From contig JAFNAH010000025.1 of the NCBI GenBank assembly GCA_017860075.1, forward strand, positions 1 through 9,481: a stretch of DNA of 9,481 bases, in the 5' to 3' direction. Below the pieces are notes generated by a model. It was not told the DNA's origin. It searched no databases and worked only from the letters and a program-made list of their open reading frames with translations. Below are positions 6,364 to 9,481 of the stretch, piece after piece. The position numbers were made by a program, and so were the translations under genes. This DNA comes from Acidobacteriota bacterium. Its GTDB lineage: Bacteria > Acidobacteriota > UBA6911. Every line of letters begins with the position of its first letter. Position 1 is the stretch's first letter.

Positions 6364-6374
6364 AGAGGGGCGTC

Positions 6375-6397
6375 CCTGACGCATCTGAATTGTCAGG
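6375..6397 (+). promoter_or_regulatory. Hairpin in the rpsF leader
   Basis: CCTGAC (6375-6380) and GTCAGG (6392-6397) form a perfect 6-bp stem around an 11-nt loop, 12 nt after the pth stop and 9 nt before the rpsF ribosome binding site. No T-run follows. It may be part of a leader used for bS6:bS18 autoregulation, or simply a spacer structure. Its role is inferred from position only. Confidence 0.4.
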
Positions 6398-6406
6398 AAT
6401 CACGTT

Positions 6407-6413
6407 AAAGGAG
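6407..6413 (+). promoter_or_regulatory. Shine-Dalgarno site deciding the rpsF GTG start
   Basis: AAAGGAG, 8 nt before GTG 6422. It supports the non-ATG start, which also matches the family N-terminus (MRTYEVVF). Confidence 0.85.
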
Positions 6414-6421
6414 AAAGACCG

Positions 6422-6820
6422 GTGAGAACTTACGAGGTGGTTTTCGTTGCCGCACCCACCCTGACCAGCGAGGAGCTCGATGCCTTCATCGCCCATACCC
6501 AAACGGTCATCGAGGGGAAGAACGGCAAGGTCATCAAAGTGGACAATTGGGGCAAGAGGTCCCTTGCATACAAGATCAAGAGGTTCAGGGATGCCTACTA
6601 TGTGGTCCTGACCATCGAGGGGGACGGCGCCGGCATCGCAGAGCTCGAAAGGCGTTTCAGGGTGACCGACTATGTCATCCGTTTTCTGTCGGTGCGCATA
6701 GACGAGGATCTCAAGCGCTCCGAGAAGATCAAGGCAGTCCGGCAGAGAAAATCTCGGCCGCAGACCGCACCGGCGCCGCAGCCGGTTGTGGAAACCGAAG
6801 CTGCACAGCCGCAACAGTAA
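6422..6820 (+). CDS. rpsF: 30S ribosomal protein bS6
   Basis: bS6 pairs with bS18 on the platform of the small subunit. 132 residues: a bS6 core of about 95-100 residues (MRTYEVVFVAAPTLTSEELD at the start, VIKVDNWGKRSLAYKIKRF in the middle, then YYVVLTIEGDG and VTDYVIRFLSVRID), followed by a basic then Ala/Pro/Gln-rich tail of about 30 residues, a common extension. The GTG start has a strong ribosome binding site. It heads the rpsF-rpsR-rplI-dnaB block. There is no ssb or priB between rpsF and rpsR, only 114 nt of structured non-coding DNA. Confidence 0.96.
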   Translation: MRTYEVVFVAAPTLTSEELDAFIAHTQTVIEGKNGKVIKVDNWGKRSLAYKIKRFRDAYYVVLTIEGDGAGIAELERRFRVTDYVIRFLSVRIDEDLKRSEKIKAVRQRKSRPQTAPAPQPVVETEAAQPQQ

Positions 6821-6855
6821 AGTATCCGGCCGTGGCAGCCGCGACGAGCACTGCC

Positions 6856-6890
6856 GGGCTCCTGATTTCCTTTTCAGGCCCCGGCGGGCC
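6856..6890 (+). other. Overlapping inverted repeats in the rpsF-rpsR spacer
   Basis: CCTGA (6861-6865) pairs with TCAGG (6874-6878) around a pyrimidine-rich loop, extendable by GGG (6856-6858) with CCC (6879-6881) across a two-base bulge. A second hairpin, GGCCC (6877-6881) with GGGCC (6886-6890), shares bases with the first, so the two are mutually exclusive. No T-run follows, so this is not a standard terminator. It lies in a 114-nt gap that is long for this operon. Confidence 0.4.
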
Positions 6891-6934
6891 GGCGGTGATA
6901 CGCGGTCGATTGTATCCCAGAGAGGCCATCGATC

Positions 6935-7168
6935 ATGCCAGTTCCGAAACGATTCTCGATCCGGCGCAAACGCATCTGTAAGTTCTGTGCCGAGAAGATA
7001 ACCTACATCGATTACAAAGACGGCAAGCTGCTCTCCCACTTCATCCCCGAGCGCGGGAAGATCCTGCCTCGGAGGATCAGCGGGGTCTGCTCGATCCATC
7101 AGCGCCAGTTGTCCGAGGCGATCAAGCGTGCGCGCCACCTGGCCATCATCCCGTTCGTCTCCGAGTGA
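6935..7168 (+). CDS. rpsR: 30S ribosomal protein bS18, zinc-ligand (C+) form
   Basis: 77 residues, normal for bS18, the partner of bS6 in the small subunit. It starts [18 protein letters not shown]. The core has [20 protein letters not shown] and [20 protein letters not shown], all family hallmarks. Cys15-x2-Cys18 and Cys52-x2-His55 form a plausible zinc-binding set, as in 'C+' bS18 paralogues; many bS18 proteins have lost these residues. ATG 6935 is preceded by AGAGAGG (6919-6925) at 9 nt, a moderate ribosome binding site. rplI starts 22 nt after the stop. Confidence 0.96.
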   Translation: MPVPKRFSIRRKRICKFCAEKITYIDYKDGKLLSHFIPERGKILPRRISGVCSIHQRQLSEAIKRARHLAIIPFVSE

Positions 7169-7176
7169 GCGGAATC

Positions 7177-7184
7177 GAGGAGGG
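7177..7184 (+). promoter_or_regulatory. Strong Shine-Dalgarno site deciding the rplI start
   Basis: GAGGAGGG, with GGAGG (7179-7183) 7 nt before ATG 7191. It rules out the upstream in-frame starts that overlap rpsR. Confidence 0.85.
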
Positions 7185-7190
7185 AGAACC

Positions 7191-7649
7191 ATGAAAGTCA
7201 TACTCAAGCAGGACGTGGATAAGCTCGGGAAAGCCGGCGACGTCGTCAAGGTCGCTACCGGCTACGGGCGCAACTACCTCATCCCGATGAAGATCGCGGT
7301 CGAGGCTACCCCCGGCAACCTCAAGGTGACCGACATCGAACGCCTTGCGGCCGCCCGCCGCGACCAACGCGACAAGGAGGGCGCATCCCTTCTGGCGAAA
7401 GAAATCGTCAAACTTCAGATTACGATCCGCAAGAAGGTGGGAGAGGGCGGCATTCTCTATGGCTCGGTCACCGCTCTGGACATAGCAGATTCCCTCAGCG
7501 CCCATAAGATCGAGGTCGACAAGCGCAAGATCCAGCTCGATGAGCCCATCAAGAGCATCGGGGACTACCAGGTCCCGATCCGCCTTCACAGGGACGTCAC
7601 TGTCCCGGTGCGGATCGCCGTGGAAGAAGAACCCGAAGCCACATCCTAG
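7191..7649 (+). CDS. rplI: 50S ribosomal protein bL9
   Basis: bL9 binds 23S rRNA near the L1 stalk and helps keep the reading frame. 152 residues, the usual length. The N-terminal domain is clear: MKVILKQDVDKLGKAGDVVK and VATGYGRNYLIPMKIAVEAT (residues 1 to about 43). The long connecting helix follows (around 45-75, rich in Lys/Arg/Glu/Ala), then the C-terminal domain with GEGGILYGSVTALDIAD and a beta end PIRLHRDVTVPVRIAVEEE. It has the best ribosome binding site of the plus-strand genes. dnaB starts 145 nt downstream, an unusually wide space with repeat-like sequence. Confidence 0.97.
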   Translation: MKVILKQDVDKLGKAGDVVKVATGYGRNYLIPMKIAVEATPGNLKVTDIERLAAARRDQRDKEGASLLAKEIVKLQITIRKKVGEGGILYGSVTALDIADSLSAHKIEVDKRKIQLDEPIKSIGDYQVPIRLHRDVTVPVRIAVEEEPEATS

Positions 7650-7670
7650 CTCCGCGTCAGCGGATCCCTG

Positions 7671-7763
7671 AGACGCGAGCGCTTGCAGGAGACCGGGAAG
7701 ATCTCCGTGAGCGCAGCGTCGTCGTGGCCAAGATATCCTTACCTGTCTTCGCGTCTTGGTGGT
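7671..7763. repeat. Probable eroded relative of the 511-571 palindromic repeat
   Basis: CTTCGCGTCTTGGTGGT (7747-7763) matches CTTTGCGTCTCTGCGGT (554-570) at 13 of 17 positions. On the left side, AGACGCGA (7671-7678) is the exact reverse complement of TCGCGTCT (7749-7756) and matches AGACGCAA of the left arm of the first copy at 7 of 8 positions. The spacer of 70 nt contains another small stem, GGAGA/TCTCC (7688-7692/7702-7706). The relation is read by eye and the left-arm match is short, so chance is not excluded. It occupies most of the rplI-dnaB gap. Confidence 0.4.
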
Positions 7764-7794
7764 ACAAAGGGGTCGTAGCCGGCAACAGCCCTGA

Positions 7795-9144
7795 ATGCCC
7801 ATGGCCTCCGATATCAGCCTCGAAAAAATCCTGCCCAGCAACCTGGAGGCGGAGCGCTCCATACTCGGCGCCATCCTGCTTGACGAGAAGGCCATCTTCT
7901 CAGTCCTCGACAGCCTGCGCAAAGACGACTTCTATCTCGAAGGCCATCGCAAGATCTACGAGAAGATGTCGGAGTTGTCGACCGGGCAGCATCCGATAGA
8001 TCTCATAACCCTCAAGAACGAGCTGCAGCGGTCTGACGATCTGGAGAGGGCCGGCGGCCCGGCCTACCTGGCGAGCCTCACCGACGGGCTGCCGCGCGGG
8101 ATCAACATCGAACACTATGCGCAGATCGTGAAGGAAAAGGCGACCCTGCGGCGCCTGATCCAGATCTCAAATGAGCTGATGACACGCTGTTACGGAGCAG
8201 AGGAGAGCGCCGACGACATCCTCAATGATGTCGAGAAATCTGTGTTCGAACTCTCCATGCGCCAGTTCCGCGCCGGCTTTTCGCCGATCGACCCGCTCGT
8301 CAGTGCGGTCTATAAACACATCGAGGAGGTAGCCAACCGCAAGACACTCGTGACCGGAGTGGAAACCGGTTTCACCGAACTCGACAAAATGACGGCGGGC
8401 TTCCAGCCGGCCGACCTGATCATCGTGGCGGCACGGCCCGGCCTGGGCAAGACGAGCCTCTGCCTGAACATCGCCCTCCATGCAGCCCTGAGGAAGCAGA
8501 TGACCGTCGGCATTTTCAGCCTCGAGATGAGCAAGGAGGCACTCGTCAAGAGACTGCTCTGCGCGGAAGGGGAGATCGACCTTCACAAGGTCAATACCGG
8601 GTATCTGAACAAGGAGGATTGGACCCGGCTCGGCAGGGCGGCCGGCGGAATATCGCAGTCCAAGATCTTCATCGACGATTCCGCTTCGATTTCGATCGGA
8701 GAGATGCGCTCAAAAGCCCGCCGCCTCAGCATGGAGTTCAAGCTGGACCTCGTTGTCGTCGACTACCTTCAGCTTATGACCGCAGGTACCCAGCGGATCG
8801 AGAACAGGACGCAGGAAATCTCCCAGATCTCGCGCGGCCTGAAGGCGCTGGCGAAGGAGCTCAACGTCCCCGTAGTCGCCATCTCGCAGCTCAGCCGCGC
8901 GGTCGAGGCACGCCGTGGAGACCACCGGCCGCAGCTTTCGGATCTGCGGGAGTCGGGTTCGATCGAACAGGACGCGGACGTCGTACTCTTCATCTTCCGC
9001 GAGGAGATGTTCAACGCCACCGAAGAAAACAGCGGCGTCGCGGAACTCATCATCGGAAAACAGAGGAACGGCCCTACCGGAACACTGAGGGTCGCGTTCA
9101 TCAAGCAGTACACCAAGTTCGCCAACCTCTGGCAGGAGCCCTGA
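7795..9144 (+). CDS. dnaB: Replicative DNA helicase DnaB
   Basis: The hexameric 5'-3' helicase that unwinds the chromosome at the fork. 449 residues, normal and without an intein. Residues 1 to about 110 are the N-terminal domain (LPSNLEAERSILGAILLDE at the start); a linker follows; from about residue 180 the RecA-like motor begins (TGVETGFTELDKMTAGFQPA). Walker A is ARPGLGKT at residues 213-220, SLEMS with Glu244 follows, Walker B is VVVDYLQLM with Asp323, and the motor ends with SQLSRAVEARRGDHRPQLSD, LRESGSIEQDADVV and the KQRNGPTGT arginine-finger loop. ATG 7795 and ATG 7801 are both possible; neither has a Shine-Dalgarno (the nearest, AAAGGGG, is about 20 nt away). alr starts 36 nt after the stop. 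Confidence 0.97.
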   Translation: MPMASDISLEKILPSNLEAERSILGAILLDEKAIFSVLDSLRKDDFYLEGHRKIYEKMSELSTGQHPIDLITLKNELQRSDDLERAGGPAYLASLTDGLPRGINIEHYAQIVKEKATLRRLIQISNELMTRCYGAEESADDILNDVEKSVFELSMRQFRAGFSPIDPLVSAVYKHIEEVANRKTLVTGVETGFTELDKMTAGFQPADLIIVAARPGLGKTSLCLNIALHAALRKQMTVGIFSLEMSKEALVKRLLCAEGEIDLHKVNTGYLNKEDWTRLGRAAGGISQSKIFIDDSASISIGEMRSKARRLSMEFKLDLVVVDYLQLMTAGTQRIENRTQEISQISRGLKALAKELNVPVVAISQLSRAVEARRGDHRPQLSDLRESGSIEQDADVVLFIFREEMFNATEENSGVAELIIGKQRNGPTGTLRVAFIKQYTKFANLWQEP

Positions 9145-9180
9145 GCCTCGTTTCTGCCGGGAACAAGGCCGCGCGCCCCG

Positions 9181-9481
9181 ATGCACACACCAGGAGAGAG
9201 TTCCGTTAGCGGGCGACCCACCTGGGCCGAAATTGACCTCGGCGCCCTGGCGGGAAACTACCGCACGCTGGACGCTCTCCTCTGTCCTGCAGATGGTGAG
9301 CGGCAACGCCCCCGCCTGATCCCCGTCATCAAGGCGAACGCTTACGGACACGGAGCGGTGGAGGTGGCGCGCTCGCTCGTCGGCGCCGGGGCCAGCGCCT
9401 TCGCTGTGGCCATTAGCGAGGAGGGAGTCCTGCTTCGTGAAGCCGGCATATCCGCGGAAATCATCGTCCTGGAAGGTGTCT
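9181..9481 (+). CDS. alr: Alanine racemase, N-terminal part (runs off window)
   Basis: Interconverts L- and D-alanine with pyridoxal phosphate, supplying D-Ala for peptidoglycan. 100 residues are visible before the right edge. TWAEIDLGALAGNYRTL is the standard fold-type III barrel start, and VIKANAYGHGAV contains the PLP lysine (residue 51), followed by FAVAISEEGVLLREAGI, where the usual motif is AVA..EE...LR..GI. A Gly/Arg/Pro-rich loop of about 12 residues (CPADGERQRPR) between the first helix and the PLP strand is a little longer than in many homologues. ATG 9181 is the only usual start in frame after the stop at 9142; its ribosome binding site is weak (AAGG at 9165-9168). The gap to dnaB is 36 nt, so it is likely in the same transcript. 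Confidence 0.94.
   Translation, partial: MHTPGESSVSGRPTWAEIDLGALAGNYRTLDALLCPADGERQRPRLIPVIKANAYGHGAVEVARSLVGAGASAFAVAISEEGVLLREAGISAEIIVLEGV

Noticed and set aside
7795..9144. Intein or insertion in dnaB
   Set aside because: DnaB is a common intein site, but Walker A, Walker B and the C-terminal motifs are contiguous and the length is normal at 449 residues.
1..9481. CRISPR array, prophage, transposon or defence system
   Set aside because: No regularly spaced direct repeats, integrase, transposase, toxin-antitoxin or nuclease genes are visible. All large genes are conserved housekeeping families.

Overview
The window is about 9.5 kb of GC-rich bacterial chromosome carrying conserved housekeeping genes. 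No plasmid, phage, transposase, CRISPR or defence genes are visible. The order TPR gene, ispE, tRNA-Gln, prs, rplY, pth, rpsF, rpsR, rplI, dnaB, alr combines the ispE-prs-pth cluster known from Gamma- and Deltaproteobacteria with the rpsF-rpsR-rplI-dnaB cluster. With the high GC and the TL5/CTC-type bL25, this suggests Acidobacteriota or a deltaproteobacterium-like relative. The taxonomic call is an inference from gene order only.

Layout. Positions 2-301 are the 3' end of a gene whose product looks like the C-terminus of the tRNA pseudouridine synthase TruB. Positions 302-887 are the only large gap. It holds a dense cluster of inverted repeats (316-448), a palindromic repeat of the 'CTTTGCGTCTCTGCGG' type (511-571), and a 36-codon minus-strand gene for a signal-peptide-bearing mini-protein (599-709) with a strong ribosome binding site. 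From 888 all genes lie on the plus strand: an exported protein of about 17 TPR units, ispE (isoprenoid precursor synthesis), tRNA-Gln(UUG), prs (PRPP synthesis), rplY (bL25) and pth (peptidyl-tRNA recycling). These are followed by the three ribosomal protein genes rpsF, rpsR and rplI (bS6, bS18, bL9), the replicative helicase dnaB, and the start of alr (alanine racemase, cut by the window edge).

How they fit together: the plus-strand genes lie 20-145 bp apart with no convincing intrinsic terminator between them, so long co-transcripts are likely. They couple translation (tRNA, ribosomal proteins, Pth), nucleotide precursor supply (Prs), replication (DnaB) and cell envelope precursors (IspE, Alr). 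I found no clearly new multi-gene system. The points most worth a second look are the repeat cluster at 302-571, a probable eroded relative of the 511-571 repeat in front of dnaB, the mini-protein gene, the TPR protein's syntenic link to Pseudomonas PA4667/LbcA, and a His replacing a conserved Asn in Pth.
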